From Bacteroidota bacterium (GTDB lineage: Bacteria; Bacteroidota; Bacteroidia; Chitinophagales; Chitinophagaceae): 64,000 nt of DNA. The translations under genes were made by a program, and so were the position numbers. Of this stretch, positions 63,413 to 64,000 are shown in pieces. Within the stretch, counting starts at the first letter, position 1, and every line of letters begins with the position of its first letter. The stretch is from NCBI GenBank assembly GCA_023422835.1, contig JAFAGI010000012.1:248001-312000 (forward strand). Direction: 5' to 3'. The notes under the pieces were generated by a model that saw only the letters and a list, made by a program, of their open reading frames with translations, was not told where the DNA came from and ran no database searches.

Positions 63413-64000
63413 TTATTTAGAAAGGCTGTCGAACAGTTTATTGTACTTTTGGAATTCAGCTTCGTACTTGTCAACCAGTTGTGGCTGCACGCCCCTTGCT
63501 TTGGAAGCTTTCCACTCAAACAGGTTTGTCATGTTGCGGTAAGCATTTCTCAGGTAGCTTGTTTCCCTCCTGTCTCTGTCAGTCTTGCCTTCCAGTACGG
63601 GAATAGCTTTCTGGTACCACTCTATGCTTTGTTCTACAATCGCATGTTGCTGCTTAAGGATTTCATCACGTTTTGCTTTTAAGGCAGCTCCCTGTCCTGT
63701 ATTAGCGCGGAACTCATCTTCCAGGTGCTGGTATATCTGGTAGTTTACGATAGCTGCATTCAGCCCGTATAACGGGTCTTTTGTTTTTTTAAACAGCTTG
63801 CCGTAAGCTTTTGCGCCTGCGGATTTTAATGCGATCATCTGATCAATGGCTGCGCTGTCAGAGCCTTTTCCTGAAAGGGCTTCTGCGAAGTTCAGATAGC
63901 CATTTTCATCCAGTGTACCAGCAGCGTCTGCTTCATTGAATTTGGCGAGCAGGTCTGTTAGGGCAGCGCCGGCAGACATATTATCCATTTCCAATTTTGA
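63413..64000 (-). CDS. Uncharacterised helical protein, 5' end outside the window
   Basis: The frame is open to the right edge, so the gene is partial. The visible 195 residues are all helical with TPR-like spacing (AGAKAYGKLFKKTKDPLYGL, NAAIVNYQIYQHLEDEFR, VEQSIEWYQKAIPVLEGK). The C-terminus is LDSLSK-like and lacks a signal. Bacteroidota proteins of this kind often have an N-terminal signal peptide, which would lie outside. I do not recognise the family. Confidence 0.65.
   Translation of the reverse strand, partial: SKLEMDNMSAGAALTDLLAKFNEADAAGTLDENGYLNFAEALSGKGSDSAAIDQMIALKSAGAKAYGKLFKKTKDPLYGLNAAIVNYQIYQHLEDEFRANTGQGAALKAKRDEILKQQHAIVEQSIEWYQKAIPVLEGKTDRDRRETSYLRNAYRNMTNLFEWKASKARGVQPQLVDKYEAEFQKYNKLFDSLSK

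Noticed and set aside
1..64000. tRNA or rRNA genes
   Set aside because: No T-loop GGTTCGAATCC-type sequence with a matching acceptor stem and no rRNA core motif was recognised on either strand by eye.

Overview
The window is chromosomal DNA of a member of the phylum Bacteroidota, most likely a Chitinophagaceae-like genus (inference). The evidence is a SusC/SusD pair with a lipoprotein glycoside hydrolase, BatD, a DUF3127 protein, a TonB/TolC-rich envelope, Bacteroidota-type -7 promoter boxes (TAnnTTTG) and no consistent Shine-Dalgarno sequences. Most genes are housekeeping or envelope functions.

Layout. 1-1.7 kb: end of an asparaginase-domain gene and mtaB. 1.73-7.03 kb: the most interesting region, a strikingly AT-rich integron-like element. 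A reverse-strand tyrosine recombinase faces away from an attI-like region, followed by three gene cassettes in one orientation: an OLD-like ATPase/Toprim gene, a two-gene Dam methylase plus DUF3883 endonuclease cassette, and an ABM monooxygenase. Each cassette ends in an attC-like hairpin whose R'' core is the exact reverse complement of that cassette's own 5' end, the signature of excision as a circle. The third attC is interrupted next to a decayed IS1182-type transposase. The recombinase is short (278 aa) and seems to lack the extra region of classical IntI. 7.7-8.5 kb: a membrane-anchored barnase with its barstar. 8.7-15 kb: aroQ, a GH3/serine-hydrolase fusion, batD, pth. 15.8-18.3 kb: a P-type cation ATPase. 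18.3-26 kb: a TetR-controlled export operon (TetR, TolC, HlyD, two ABC ATPases, two permeases, resembling E. coli cecR-ybhGFSR), with a matching 16-bp palindrome at the tetR promoter and at the tolC start codon.

26-37.5 kb: pepE, an MFS exporter, purine nucleoside phosphorylase, an outer-membrane barrel, a DUF3127 protein with an SSB-like tail, proline dehydrogenase, a YpdA-like reductase, an RmlD-like reductase and smc. 38.4-46.1 kb: a NYN-LOTUS protein, a gene for only the N-terminal half of CarB, a decayed HigBA module, glutamate dehydrogenase, cytochrome c biogenesis genes, an HsdR_N protein and AMP nucleosidase. 46.2-53.2 kb: a polysaccharide-utilisation-type locus (SusC, SusD, GHL10 hydrolase) next to an older SusD remnant. 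53.5-64 kb: a mostly reverse-strand run of rhodanese, PASTA protein, ddl, lipid A-type acyltransferase, nadB, TerC, polX, a lysine/alanine-rich histone-like protein, a lipoprotein, coaE and an unfinished gene at the edge.

A dispersed intergenic repeat of about 65-90 bp with GGTTATT/AATAACC ends occurs at least six times (three near 9.2-9.4 kb, two near 24.6-24.8 kb, one near 49.9 kb). No rRNA, tRNA or CRISPR array was seen. All calls are from reading the sequence; no database search was run.
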